This document shows positions 53,151 through 62,149 of a stretch of DNA of 64,000 bases, in pieces (the first letter of the stretch is position 1; every line of letters begins with the position of its first letter). The position numbers were made by a program, and so were the translations under genes. Under the pieces are notes generated by a model. The model was not told the origin of the DNA. It searched no databases and was given only the letters and a program-made list of their open reading frames with translations. The stretch spans positions 1-64,000 of the forward strand of contig NZ_JMCC02000076.1 of assembly GCF_000737335.2 (NCBI RefSeq), given 5' to 3'. The DNA comes from Enhygromyxa salina (GTDB lineage Bacteria; Myxococcota_A; Polyangia; Nannocystales; Nannocystaceae).

Positions 53151-54179
53151 CTACTCTGGCGGCGTGAAATTGTCGCAGGCGTCGTCGATGACGGCGATCG
53201 CGTCGTTGAAGAAGGTTTCGTAGCTGGGCGCACAGATATCGCCGACCGAGCCGTTGAAGAACCAGTTCGTCAGCGCGATCAGGCGCGAGCAGTTGTCCGC
53301 GCCGCAGCTGTTGTCCCCGTCACCGACCAACGCCAGCACCACGATGTTCTCTTGGATGCCGTTCTTGTAGGCCTTGAACTTCTCGAACCAGTCGACGGGG
53401 TCGCCCTCGGACCCACCCATGCAGCCAAAAAACGGGACGCAGACCTCTTGATCGTTCTCGTCGCTGATGATGACCACGACCAGCAGCGCGTCGTCGCGGA
53501 TGAAGCCCTCGTTGCAGGCCCCCGGGCCGTTCATGAGCGGGGACAGGGCGTGGTAGCCAGCCTGGGCCTGAATCTCGTCACCCGAGCCCGAGATGCCGAC
53601 CTGCGCGATGCAAGAGAACTTGGCGGCCAGGTCCGGCTCGGTCTCGTCGAGGTAGCGCGCGCCCGAAGAGAAGGGCTCGCAGTTGGTGTTGCTCGACGCG
53701 TCGCCGCTGGTGCTGGTGACCAGCGCGCCCAGGGTGTTGCAGCCAGACCCGTTGCCGCTGTAGGCGTCGGTCGTGACCACCCCAATGTGGTAGCTCTCCG
53801 CTTGGCTGAGCTCCGCCTGAATGCCGGCGACGAAGCCCTCGAACGAGGCGACCAAGCTGGCCTGCTCGTCCTGCATGCTGCCCGAGTTGTCGATCACGAA
53901 CAGAAGATCGACCTTCTGGCACTCGCCCATGGGGCCGCCGTCGTCGGCCGAGCCGCTGTCGCCGCTGCCGTTGCTGACGTCCAGCTTGTCGCTGCTGTCG
54001 TCGCCCAAGCTGTCGCTGCTGGTGGCGTCTTGATCGCCGCTGTCGTCCTCGCCCAGGGTCACGCTGCTGACCCCGTCGCCGGTTGGGGTCTGCTGGGTGT
54101 CGTTGCCACCGCAGCCAAGCGCCAGGCACACGGGCAAACACAGCGACAAGACCAGCGGCTGAGCTTTCGTCTCCGGCAT
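53151..54179 (-). CDS. Von Willebrand factor A-domain lipoprotein
   Basis: 342 residues from ATG 54179. Lipobox LALGC; Ser/Asp/Gly-rich linker (~30-85). The vWA domain starts VDLLFVIDNSGSMQDEQASL with MIDAS DxSxS (DNSGS), then a later conserved Thr (GVVTTDAYS) and Asp in VVVIISDENDQEVCV. Cys pairs in inserts (GCNTLGA, CVPFFGCMGG, CGADNCSRL). A metal-dependent adhesion protein on the cell surface is inferred. The 43-bp gap to the next gene holds nothing of note. Confidence 0.87.
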   Translation of the reverse strand: MPETKAQPLVLSLCLPVCLALGCGGNDTQQTPTGDGVSSVTLGEDDSGDQDATSSDSLGDDSSDKLDVSNGSGDSGSADDGGPMGECQKVDLLFVIDNSGSMQDEQASLVASFEGFVAGIQAELSQAESYHIGVVTTDAYSGNGSGCNTLGALVTSTSGDASSNTNCEPFSSGARYLDETEPDLAAKFSCIAQVGISGSGDEIQAQAGYHALSPLMNGPGACNEGFIRDDALLVVVIISDENDQEVCVPFFGCMGGSEGDPVDWFEKFKAYKNGIQENIVVLALVGDGDNSCGADNCSRLIALTNWFFNGSVGDICAPSYETFFNDAIAVIDDACDNFTPPE

Positions 54180-54256
54180 GCGCAACCATTGCACAGAGTG
54201 CCGGGCAAAGATCGGATCAACCCCATCCTGGCGGTTTGTGCCAACTCACTACCGGA

Positions 54257-55552
54257 TCAGCCCGACGCAGGCCTGAAGATCAGCCCGTCGAAGCGCAGGG
54301 CCCAGGGTCCAAAGTGGGGCTCCTCGTAGACGAGCTCGAAGGGATCAAACACCCACTCCCCAGCAGGCCCCTTGCGAAACACGATCGGGCCCTGGTTGAC
54401 CATGTCGATAATCCGGCTGTCGCCCTCGACGACCTCTCCGCCACCCTCGAGCACGGCCGTAGCGACAAAGTTCGCCGCCCCAGGAGCGACGGTGTACTCA
54501 CCTTCGTCCTCGCTGGGAACGATGGGATTGCGCAGGGTCACGGACGCGCGCTTCAGCTGGACATGTTCTTCGAGGACCATCATCGCCGAATAGCCAGCGC
54601 GCAGTTGCAGGCCCGAGATCCGCACGCTCATGTCGCTCATGTCTGCGATCGTCAGCGACGAAGCGAACGCCCAAGGCACGATGACGCCGCTCGCTTCGAG
54701 CGGCCCAACCCCCGTCATGATCGAGCCTGGCACCAAGACCGCCCGGGTGGTCTCGCTGGCGCCGGGCAGCTTGAACGCGGTCGTTGGGATCACGGCGTCG
54801 TCGTTCTCGAACATGCCACTGCAGGTCCTCCAGGGGAGATCGCCAGCCTGGGTCCAGTCGTGGATCTCGAGCCCGTCGATCGTGATCGTGGCGTCTGTCA
54901 CCGGGGACCACGACGTGCCGGCCAATTCACTGGTGGAGGTCCCGCCAGGACCTGGCGGGCCCCCGGCCCAGAGCGCCTTCAAGCACTCTTTTGTCTTGTT
55001 GTCGACGCTGGCGGCCAGCGCGTCAATCTGAGCCTTCTTGGCGTCATCACTCTCTTCCTCTGCTTGTTTTCGTAGGAAGTAGGGGAGCCCTTGGCAGACC
55101 TGTTGAACGGCATCGAACATGCAGCTGCTGACGTAGGGGGCGTTGTCCTCTGGGGTGGGGTTGGTGTAATCGAACGACCCGCAGCACGCCGCCACGAGGG
55201 GCTTGTCGTAGCTATCGGGGTCGACCCAATACTTGTCATTTGACACCTTGGGTCCGAACATGAAGGACTCCTGTCCTTCAATGTCGCCGGCCCCAAAGCT
55301 GACGGAGATCTCGCCTTCGCACTGATGCTGGTAGCCATACACTTTCGACACTGGCACTTGCACGCATTCACCGGCGGGCAAGAGCACCGGCTCCATCTTG
55401 TCGGTGGACCCACTCGCAATGTCGGACTGAAGCAGCCCGGCGTCATCGATGGCCTCCAAGTCTTCTTCGGTAACGAGATCGCCCTCGGCTTTGCTGCAGG
55501 CACAAGCTGCCACGATTGAGCAGATGAGAATTCGGTTGCGGATGATTGTCAT
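54257..55552 (-). CDS. Secreted lipoprotein, function unknown
   Basis: 431 residues. Signal peptide MTIIRNRILICSIVAACACS with lipobox Cys at ~17-19. The mature part has two regions: an N-terminal acidic one with Cys clusters (CVQVPVSKVYGYQHQCEG, AACCGSFDY, SSCMFDAVQQVC), and a beta-rich C-terminal one (ATITIDGLEIHDWTQAG, VRISGLQLRAGYSAMMVLEE). No family recognised. Base composition is slightly less GC-rich than the flanking operons. Confidence 0.72.
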   Translation of the reverse strand: MTIIRNRILICSIVAACACSKAEGDLVTEEDLEAIDDAGLLQSDIASGSTDKMEPVLLPAGECVQVPVSKVYGYQHQCEGEISVSFGAGDIEGQESFMFGPKVSNDKYWVDPDSYDKPLVAACCGSFDYTNPTPEDNAPYVSSCMFDAVQQVCQGLPYFLRKQAEEESDDAKKAQIDALAASVDNKTKECLKALWAGGPPGPGGTSTSELAGTSWSPVTDATITIDGLEIHDWTQAGDLPWRTCSGMFENDDAVIPTTAFKLPGASETTRAVLVPGSIMTGVGPLEASGVIVPWAFASSLTIADMSDMSVRISGLQLRAGYSAMMVLEEHVQLKRASVTLRNPIVPSEDEGEYTVAPGAANFVATAVLEGGGEVVEGDSRIIDMVNQGPIVFRKGPAGEWVFDPFELVYEEPHFGPWALRFDGLIFRPASG

Positions 55553-55666
55553 GGTGCATTTTGCCTACCATGACGTACATGGATGTACAGCGTCTTTGTT
55601 CGTCGTCGAGACCGCAGTTGATGCGTCGCTGAAGTGGCATCGAGCTGGGAATCAACGCCGCCGCTC

Positions 55667-56845
55667 GTGCGTGCGAGGGCCGTGCGACGCCGAGAAGGTC
55701 TGGAGTTTGCGGTTGGAGGGGGCCTGCTGCTGGGCCCGCTGATGTTTGCGCTGACACTCCCGCAGCCGAGCGCAGCGCCGGCGAGCTGCGACGCCGAGCT
55801 GCCGATCCAGGCCGCGCCAACACCCGAGACGATCGTCGTCGAAGTGTGCGAGCGCGCGCCCGAGCCCGCGCCGCAGCCACAGCCAGCACCCGAGCCGGCG
55901 CAAGCGCCCACCGACGAGCTGTCCGCGTTCTTGTTCGTGACCGCAAACGGCCTGGTGCTCAGCACCGAAGCCGCGCCCGAGTGGGGCGCCGGTCGGCTCT
56001 ACGAACCCAAGGGTGACGCCACCTACCGAGTCGCCAAGCGGGCCGCACCGACCGAGGTACCCGCGGCGCTGTGGGCTCAACGCGGGCGATCCTTCGACCT
56101 CTACAACCGCGACGGCAAGGTCTGCAGCGCCCGGATCGGCGAGCTGCACGTCGTCAGTCAATATGATGGATGGAGCCTCGACGGGGTCATGGGTGATGAC
56201 ATCTGGGAGCGCTACGAGGACCCCGCGGACATCCCGAGGCGGCTGTGGCGTCCCGCGCTGTGGGCCCGCGCAGGCCACTGGCTGGTAGCGGACATCGAGT
56301 CGGACGAGAGCTGCGAGGGCGCGCTGTGGGCCCGCGACGCTGCCCTGCCCGCCCCCGTGATCCTCACCCCGATGACCCGCGAGACCGCGGAGGGCAAGGC
56401 CCAGCTCGCCGCGTTCGAGCGCTCGGCGGTCTTGCAAGAGACCCGCGCCGACTACCAGCGCTGGTACGACGAGCTCTCGGCCGAGGGCCGCGAGTACGAG
56501 CAAAGCTGGGGGTCGATCGCCGCGCGGTACCCCGCGAAGGTGACATCATGGGTCGACGCCGCCGCGCGTGTGCGCCTCGTCGAGCTCGACTTTGGTGCTG
56601 ATCTTGGAGGCTGCGGCGACGGCTACCCCGCGCGCATCACCAAGCTCGAGCGCGTGGCCGGCGACAGCTTCGAGGACACCGAGCAGTCCCCCGATGTCGA
56701 CGCGATCTTCGACGCCGACCTCGACGGGGAGTATGAGTATTTGTACGTGAACAGTGGTGGCTGGAGCTCGATGACGCTGACCAGCGACGGCGAGGGGCTC
56801 GATCGCTACTTGGAGATCGACCGCGACTTCGTGTGCCCCTGCTAA
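55667..56845 (+). CDS. Signal-anchored or secreted protein, function unknown
   Basis: About 392 residues; the start is uncertain (GTG 55634, 55667 or 55679 all in frame). One N-terminal hydrophobic segment (GLEFAVGGGLLLGPLMFALT) is followed by a Pro/Ala/Glu linker (PAPEPAQAPTD), then a Trp-rich soluble domain (ALWAQRGRSFDLYNRDGKVC, GVMGDDIWERYEDP, RRLWRPALWARAGHWLVADI) and an acidic C-terminal segment with an EF-loop-like DADLDGEYEYLYV. No family recognised. Divergently transcribed from the lipoprotein at 54257-55552. Confidence 0.7.
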   Translation: MRARAVRRREGLEFAVGGGLLLGPLMFALTLPQPSAAPASCDAELPIQAAPTPETIVVEVCERAPEPAPQPQPAPEPAQAPTDELSAFLFVTANGLVLSTEAAPEWGAGRLYEPKGDATYRVAKRAAPTEVPAALWAQRGRSFDLYNRDGKVCSARIGELHVVSQYDGWSLDGVMGDDIWERYEDPADIPRRLWRPALWARAGHWLVADIESDESCEGALWARDAALPAPVILTPMTRETAEGKAQLAAFERSAVLQETRADYQRWYDELSAEGREYEQSWGSIAARYPAKVTSWVDAAARVRLVELDFGADLGGCGDGYPARITKLERVAGDSFEDTEQSPDVDAIFDADLDGEYEYLYVNSGGWSSMTLTSDGEGLDRYLEIDRDFVCPC

Positions 56846-56896
56846 TCGAGCGCCAATCCGGTTGAATTCACGAGGCGCGACTAGCAGGAAATTGCG

Positions 56897-57856
56897 CTAC
56901 GGTCGACACAGGCCGACCCGCGGAATCTGTTGGGCCAGCTCGGGGTCGGGGGCGTCGTTTGGGGAGATCGGCGTACACGTTCCACACTGCGGGTCGTTGG
57001 GGTTGGGCTGCGTGCACAACGAGCGACAGATTCCGTCTTCAGCGCAGATGCCGAGGGCGCGGGCGCCATCGTCCGCGCACCGCCAGTCGCTCGTGGTGCA
57101 GACCTCGGCGGGATCGATTGGATCCGCGGTGCAGATCGGGCTGGTGGTGTGGCTCGAGCCATCGCTGGGGACCAGCTCGTACCCGCAGCGCTCCCCGGCC
57201 TCACAACCGCTGGGATCTGCGCTGTACAGGTCACAGGGGCGGCGGCAAGCCCCGCCCGCACACAGGAAGCCCGAGACGCAACCGGTGCTCACCTCCGTTG
57301 CGACGCAGGCAGCTCCGGATCCGCTGTCCCCGGCAGGGACGCAGTGTGCCCCGAGCGCGTTGTTGATCGGGTCGTACGACCCTGCACCGTCACACTGGGC
57401 ACCCGCCCCGCAGGCGTCGGGTTCGTAGAACTCACAGGCGGGGACGCACACACTCGGCGAGCTTCGCCAGCCCGGGATCGGCTCGCCGACACACACCTCG
57501 TCGTCGCCGCAGTCCGAGCACACCACCGACGGCATGCAGGCTCGAGATCCTGGATCACACACGAGCGGTACCGGCTGGACCCCGCCCTCGACCGCGGGCT
57601 CTGAAGCCGGGTTGCACTCGGCCGAGAACGCGCACGACGACGGAACGCAGCCGTGCGTTGACGAGTCGCACAAATAGCCGTCGTTGCCGCGGTCCGCGTC
57701 CGACTCGCACCACCAGCCGACCTGGCCGGGGACGCCCGCCGGCGGGCAGGACAGGACGAGCGTCGTGCTCCAGTCCTCGGGGTTCTTTGTCGCGCGGGTC
57801 CGGGGAAAGACGCTCTCGCTGAGCTCGCAGTCGGGATGCTCGGCGACGATCTCCAC
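56897..57856 (-). CDS. Cys-rich secreted protein, main open part of an interrupted gene
   Basis: 319 residues, opening at GTG 57856. More than thirty Cys in short spacings (CESDADRGNDGYLCDS, VVCSDCGDDEVCVGE, CGAGAQCDGAGSY, RRPCDLYSADPSGCEAGERC, SDWRCADDGARALGICAEDG). This is the style of Nannocystineae extracellular Cys-rich proteins, likely disulfide-bonded. It has no signal peptide of its own; the frame continues upstream through a TGA stop (57904-57902) into a signal-peptide fragment. If translated alone it would stay cytoplasmic. Confidence 0.65.
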   Translation of the reverse strand: MEIVAEHPDCELSESVFPRTRATKNPEDWSTTLVLSCPPAGVPGQVGWWCESDADRGNDGYLCDSSTHGCVPSSCAFSAECNPASEPAVEGGVQPVPLVCDPGSRACMPSVVCSDCGDDEVCVGEPIPGWRSSPSVCVPACEFYEPDACGAGAQCDGAGSYDPINNALGAHCVPAGDSGSGAACVATEVSTGCVSGFLCAGGACRRPCDLYSADPSGCEAGERCGYELVPSDGSSHTTSPICTADPIDPAEVCTTSDWRCADDGARALGICAEDGICRSLCTQPNPNDPQCGTCTPISPNDAPDPELAQQIPRVGLCRP

Positions 57857-57901
57857 TTCCTCGAAGACGCACGGAGGGCGCAGGTCTCGGCGTGAACACC
57901 T

Positions 57902-58126
57902 TCAAGGGAGTCTCGGTGGCCAAGAGCGACGGGCCGCGAGCCTGTTGACCGCGACTCCGTCGACCCGCAGCTCGAAGCCCTCGTAGCCCAGCGGCACCCT
58001 GACCAGGACATTGAGGGACGCCCCCCCGAACGTGAACGAGCAAGACTCGCAGCCCGTGGCGAGGCCCGACGTGGCGAGCGTGGTGAGTCCCAACAAGAAC
58101 GCGGCTGACCGACTCGAGAACCTCAC
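57902..58126 (-). pseudogene. Signal-peptide fragment of the interrupted Cys-rich gene
   Basis: 74 codons in the same frame as 56897-57856. Signal peptide MRFSSRSAAFLLGLTTLATS with lipobox ATGC, then a beta-prone segment (SLNVLVRVPLGYEGFELRVD). Sequence just before the stop reads better in another frame (GPSLLATETPLKVFT), so two compensating frameshifts or a nonsense change are equally possible. Confidence 0.6.
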
Positions 58127-58272
58127 GGTGATCCGATAGTGCCCACTGGCCTGGCTTTGATCAATTGTTGGCTCGAGCGCTTGCAGCAGCTCGGATCAAA
58201 GAGCTGTCGGGGGGCTGTTTTGTCATTGTGCCGTACAGTGGCGACCAAGCCGAGCGATTTGGTGGCATTCAC

Positions 58273-58632
58273 TCACTCCTCGTAGCCCACCAGGATCAAC
58301 CGCAGCGCCGCGGCTCCGACCGCGTTTGGTGTCGCTGCGAGGTGCGTACGAACCTGGCCACGAGCGATCGGCAGCAGCACCTCGACCTCCCTGAGCGCGG
58401 CCTCGTCACCCGTGAGCGCGCGGCTGATCAACAGGTCGAGCTGCTCGCGCGTCGCCACCGACATCTGCGCCGCGAGCGAAGCATGGGCCAACACGGCGCC
58501 AGCCTGAATGGTGATCTCGATCCCACCTGCGATCGACACCCGCGTCTTCGAGCCAAACTCGACCACGTCGAGCCGACCCCAGCGAGCGCTTCGCCGGTTC
58601 GGGACCTGGCTCGCGACGCCACGGCGGTGCAC
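58273..58632 (-). CDS. Uncharacterised ORF, probable C-terminal part of a truncated gene
   Basis: 119 codons from GTG 58632. The frame stays open upstream, without a start, to the junction with the subtilase gene at ~58754 (stop TGA 58759-58757). Coding-like features: DVVEFGSKTRVSIAGGIEIT, then a helical tail QMSVATREQLDLLISRALTG and EAALREVEVLLPIARGQVRT. The high GC contrasts with the adjoining subtilase gene. I read it as the remainder of a host gene cut by insertion of the ietAS-like module. 58127-58272 shows no gene. Confidence 0.45.
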   Translation of the reverse strand: MHRRGVASQVPNRRSARWGRLDVVEFGSKTRVSIAGGIEITIQAGAVLAHASLAAQMSVATREQLDLLISRALTGDEAALREVEVLLPIARGQVRTHLAATPNAVGAAALRLILVGYEE

Positions 58633-58730
58633 GGTCGGCGGCGCGCCCTCGCTCTCGAACCGGACGGAGATGCTGTGCTCGAAGGGGTACGGCGGGTCGC
58701 GGCGCCACTGCGGGCTGAGCTGATCACGCG

Positions 58731-61004
58731 CTACCGGGATGCGCGGAAACGATCACGTCCCCTGATCTGAATGTCCACTGTCGACCAACCTAGTTGATTC
58801 ATGGACCTAACCATATCGTTGTATACATGCGCATCTTCCTCAAGAGAGGCGATTGTGACGGCGACTGCTACCCGCACCGCAGTGTTCGGTTGGCCACTTC
58901 GATCAGTGGCAGCTATCACTAGTCGCCACTGATCAGCGTTTACCCCTCGCGGCATACACCGCCGGTAGACCTTGGTTGGCGACCACTTTAGGCCTTGCTC
59001 GATCAAGCCTTTCTCCAAGGCGCTTTTTTCCCCTCGTCGTGGAAATGGATGCACCTGCCGATGATGCGCACGTTCGCCCTGTTCGTCCGCATTAAAGGTG
59101 CCGAGTGACACATCAACGTTGGTGCGACAGTACTCAGAGCCGAACCTTGAATTCAGCGGAGGTTCGTACGCGAGCGTGACAGTCATTTCACCTTTCATTA
59201 CCCCATCGGACACCAAGCAGTCTGGCAATGGAAATGGCGTCAGTTGCAGGTCAACCCCGGCCTTGAGATCCATTTCGAAGATCAACGTCGCTCGCCACGG
59301 ATCTGATCCTAGAATCTCGTCGACGTTTGCAGGTACACCATAGCCACGGTAGTTCACCTCGGTGCTTGAAGTTCGCAGATCGGTCCCTAGAGCGCAGGAG
59401 TGGACGAGTAGAGTCCTCGCTACTAGGTTCGATAGCCCTCCGACTGGGCGGTGTTGGAGATGGGCGAGTAGTGCCGCGATCACCGGTGACGCGAAACTCG
59501 TCCCAATACTCTCTGCGAGATTTCCACGGCCGTCGACGGAAAGGACTCCAATCTGAGCATGGCCACCACTTGGATCGCAATTTCCTCCATAGTGCGTCAC
59601 TTCTGGCTTTGGTAAATACACTGGGCCAGGACCACGCCGGCTGAATGGTGATGGCGATGCCGCAGTCACTCGGGCACCGGGGCTGTCCCGGTGGGCGATC
59701 GAGCCGACAGTCACTGCGCGTACCGAATCTGCCGGGCCGCAGATCCGATCGCTGTCGCCGAGGTTGCTCGTCACGGGCCAATCTCGGAACGGCGGCTTGT
59801 TATAGTTGCCAGCCGCGAGCACGAAGGTTACGCCAAACTTGGTTTGAATCTCGTCGAGCGCTATGCCCATGTCGGAGAACGTATGGTTCGAACACGGTCG
59901 GCTGCCAGCTAGCGACAGATTCCAGACGCGGACGTGTGGATATTTAGGCACAACTTCCCAAAGAATAGCGAGCAGTTCATCCTCGGTGATTTTCCCACCA
60001 CGTGGCATGGCCACAACATCCACGATCTTGCATTCCGCCAGTGGAAATCGCGTGTCTCCGTGGTTCATGAGTCGTGCATGTACCAGTAGGCCTCCGACAA
60101 AGGAACCGTGCTCGTAGTCACGGTCAGCGACCGGTACGTAGTGCTCCCGCCCGGCGACCCATGCATTGAGATGCGCATTGTTCGGATCGATACCACTGTC
60201 AATTAGACCGACCACTGGGTAGTCGACATCTCGGTCGGGAGCGGGAAATACAGCAGCCGTCAGGCGCACGACTGGTTGTGCGGCAGGACGAACAATCTCA
60301 TACTCTGGGAATGAGTCCAGGCTCTGTGTCCCAACGAACCGTCCAAGTTCCTCCACATGCTCGGCGCGAACACCTCGGATTCGATATACGGTCATATGTT
60401 CCCCATAGTTAACCGCCTCTGCTCCGAGACCAAGCGACTTCATCTTCGCCGCAAAGGAACTTGCTATCGTCGCATCCACTTGCGTGTCTCCGTGGCGAAA
60501 TAGCCGTAGTTTCAGGGTTGAAATCTCTCCATCGCTTACCGCGGCGGTCAGCGAGGTGAGTTGATCGTCCCGCACTGAGAACGGCTCGATGAGTCGAATC
60601 GTGGATATATTTGCAACACCCTTTTTTGTTGTGTCGCCAGTGAGCGCACGTTCGAGTTTTGGGATGGTCGCTGGCCTGACACTTACGAGTAATTCGCCGA
60701 GGTGATCGATGCCAACGATCGGGCAGTCCGCACGTTCGAGCAAGCTGACTGGGCGGTGGCTCTTCGCCAGAGCCTCATCCTTCAAGGCGATACGAGCGAC
60801 AGCCGCTGTCTGTGAGTTCTCGCTGAATGCGTTCTCGAAGTGGCGAGCGGTGGTCTGCAACTTCTTGGCCAGACCTTCGCGCACCGCCTGTGTGACTGGC
60901 TCGAAGACCTTGGGACTACTTCCGCCTCCTCCGGGGCGGAAGTAGTCCCCTTCACGGATGACTACTTTCTTCAGCGGCAATTTTTCTTTTGGCGACGTGG
61001 TCAT
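58731..61004 (-). CDS. ietS: Subtilisin-like (S8) serine protease, IetS-type partner of an AAA+ ATPase
   Basis: 757 residues. Start ATG 61004 overlaps the ATPase stop (ATGA) and has a strong GGGAGGAA site within the ATPase gene. The N-terminal ~255 residues are a non-catalytic domain of the type found in these proteases. Catalytic triad by motif: Asp269 in PVVGLIDSGIDPNN, His299 in YEHGSFVGGLLVHA, Ser503 in SIGTSFASPVIAALLAHL; oxyanion Asn400 in FVLAAGNYN. There is no signal peptide, so the enzyme is cytoplasmic, unlike most subtilases. The C-terminal ~200 residues are beta-rich. Gene content and order match ietA-ietS modules, reported as plasmid-stability and anti-phage systems; the toxic protease is held in check by the ATPase partner in that model. 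Lower GC than neighbours. Confidence 0.87.
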   Translation of the reverse strand: MTTSPKEKLPLKKVVIREGDYFRPGGGGSSPKVFEPVTQAVREGLAKKLQTTARHFENAFSENSQTAAVARIALKDEALAKSHRPVSLLERADCPIVGIDHLGELLVSVRPATIPKLERALTGDTTKKGVANISTIRLIEPFSVRDDQLTSLTAAVSDGEISTLKLRLFRHGDTQVDATIASSFAAKMKSLGLGAEAVNYGEHMTVYRIRGVRAEHVEELGRFVGTQSLDSFPEYEIVRPAAQPVVRLTAAVFPAPDRDVDYPVVGLIDSGIDPNNAHLNAWVAGREHYVPVADRDYEHGSFVGGLLVHARLMNHGDTRFPLAECKIVDVVAMPRGGKITEDELLAILWEVVPKYPHVRVWNLSLAGSRPCSNHTFSDMGIALDEIQTKFGVTFVLAAGNYNKPPFRDWPVTSNLGDSDRICGPADSVRAVTVGSIAHRDSPGARVTAASPSPFSRRGPGPVYLPKPEVTHYGGNCDPSGGHAQIGVLSVDGRGNLAESIGTSFASPVIAALLAHLQHRPVGGLSNLVARTLLVHSCALGTDLRTSSTEVNYRGYGVPANVDEILGSDPWRATLIFEMDLKAGVDLQLTPFPLPDCLVSDGVMKGEMTVTLAYEPPLNSRFGSEYCRTNVDVSLGTFNADEQGERAHHRQVHPFPRRGEKSALEKGLIEQGLKWSPTKVYRRCMPRGVNADQWRLVIAATDRSGQPNTAVRVAVAVTIASLEEDAHVYNDMVRSMNQLGWSTVDIQIRGRDRFRASR

Positions 61005-62107
61005 TGTTCCTCCCTAAGAAGCGTCGATATCTTACCTGTCGAGATGCCAAGCAACTCACTGATCCGGCGGATCGTGAACAATTTGGGGTTGAGTTCCCGT
61101 AGCGCTACCATTTGGTCGCGAATGGGAAACGACTCAAGTTCGGGATAACGCGAGCGGGCTATGCGCATCAGCAGACCGTTCACTGATACATGCTCGGCGT
61201 CCGAGAGGACGGCTTCACGGCGTGCGTCGTTACACAACTCTTGAATGTCGGCACCGGACAGACCTTCGGTGGCAACGGCTAGTTGATCGAACGCCAACTT
61301 GACGGGCCTGTGATTCGCCAAGAAATGGCCGAACATTTGCTCGCGAATAGCCGGTCCAGGAAGTCCTATTTTCAGTCGAAAGGCGAAGCGGCGCCAGACT
61401 GCCGCATCCAAGAGGTGTTCATGGTTGGTCGCCGCAAGTATGACCGTTTTGTTGTCGAGTGCGTCCATGTTCTGAAGAAGAGTCACAACAACGCGTTTCA
61501 ACTCACCCAACTCATGTTGGTCGTCCCGGAGCTTCGCTACAGCGTCAAACTCGTCAAGAAACAACACGCAGGGTCGACCCATCGCATGTTCGAAGAGTAA
61601 ACGAAGATTCTTCGATGTGCTTCCAAGGTACGAGGATACCAGCGCGTCCGTTCGTGCGGTGAGAAGGGGTAGAGACAATTGCGCGGAAACGTACTTTGCC
61701 AGTTCAGTCTTGCCTGTGCCTGGAGGACCGTGAAGGAGTAGGGAAGGAGCGATCCCGACGCCGCTCGCCAACAGACGAGCGGAAGCCCCCACGTAGCGCA
61801 CAAAATCTGTCACACGGGTTTGAGTGGCCGCATCGAGGAATACACAAATTTCATCGTGCTTGAAGTGCCTCTCGTCGGCGAGTGCGAGACGTGATTCGCT
61901 GTCGACCGGAAGAGATGGGTTGAGCCGCGCTCCGGACAACTCAGTCATGCGACCGCCACGAACCGTGCGGCGGACGCGCTCTGCTGATCGAGAGTCACCG
62001 CCGCTCTCTAGTTTCAATGCGAGTTGTTCTGCGTAGCTTGCAACCTTGGCGTGGTCTGCGTTGACCGCGCCATCTAAGATCTTGAGCACTTCGAGAAGAT
62101 GATCCAT
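61001..62107 (-). CDS. ietA: AAA+ ATPase, IetA-type partner of the subtilase
   Basis: 368 residues from ATG 62107 (GTG 62110 is adjacent). Small helical N-domain, then an AAA+ core: Walker A LLLHGPPGTGKTELAKYV (~127-134), Walker B CVLFLDEFDAVAKL, sensor-1 VILAATNHEHLLDAAVWRRF, Arg finger/second-region RFAFRLKIGLPG and an alpha lid with LSGADIQELCNDARREAVLSD. The C-terminal tail FTIRRISELLGISTGKISTL reads as a helix-turn-helix, uncommon for FtsH/Rvb-like AAA modules. It is the upstream gene of the pair and ends in the subtilase start. Partner control of IetS is inferred from known ietAS work; anti-phage action would need testing here. Confidence 0.87.
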   Translation of the reverse strand: MDHLLEVLKILDGAVNADHAKVASYAEQLALKLESGGDSRSAERVRRTVRGGRMTELSGARLNPSLPVDSESRLALADERHFKHDEICVFLDAATQTRVTDFVRYVGASARLLASGVGIAPSLLLHGPPGTGKTELAKYVSAQLSLPLLTARTDALVSSYLGSTSKNLRLLFEHAMGRPCVLFLDEFDAVAKLRDDQHELGELKRVVVTLLQNMDALDNKTVILAATNHEHLLDAAVWRRFAFRLKIGLPGPAIREQMFGHFLANHRPVKLAFDQLAVATEGLSGADIQELCNDARREAVLSDAEHVSVNGLLMRIARSRYPELESFPIRDQMVALRELNPKLFTIRRISELLGISTGKISTLLREEQ

Positions 62108-62132
62108 CACTCGAGTGAAGATTTGGCCAAAT

Positions 62133-62149
62133 CCTTGAACGTGTCAAGG
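62133..62149. promoter_or_regulatory. Perfect palindrome overlapping a -35-like element before ietA
   Basis: CCTTGA-acgtg-TCAAGG, six paired bases with a 5-bp centre. On the minus strand it contains TTGACA (-35-like), 17 bp before a weak AAATCT (-10-like) at ~62119-62124, i.e. ~15-40 bp upstream of ATG 62107. Such placement fits an operator for autoregulation. Confidence 0.5.
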
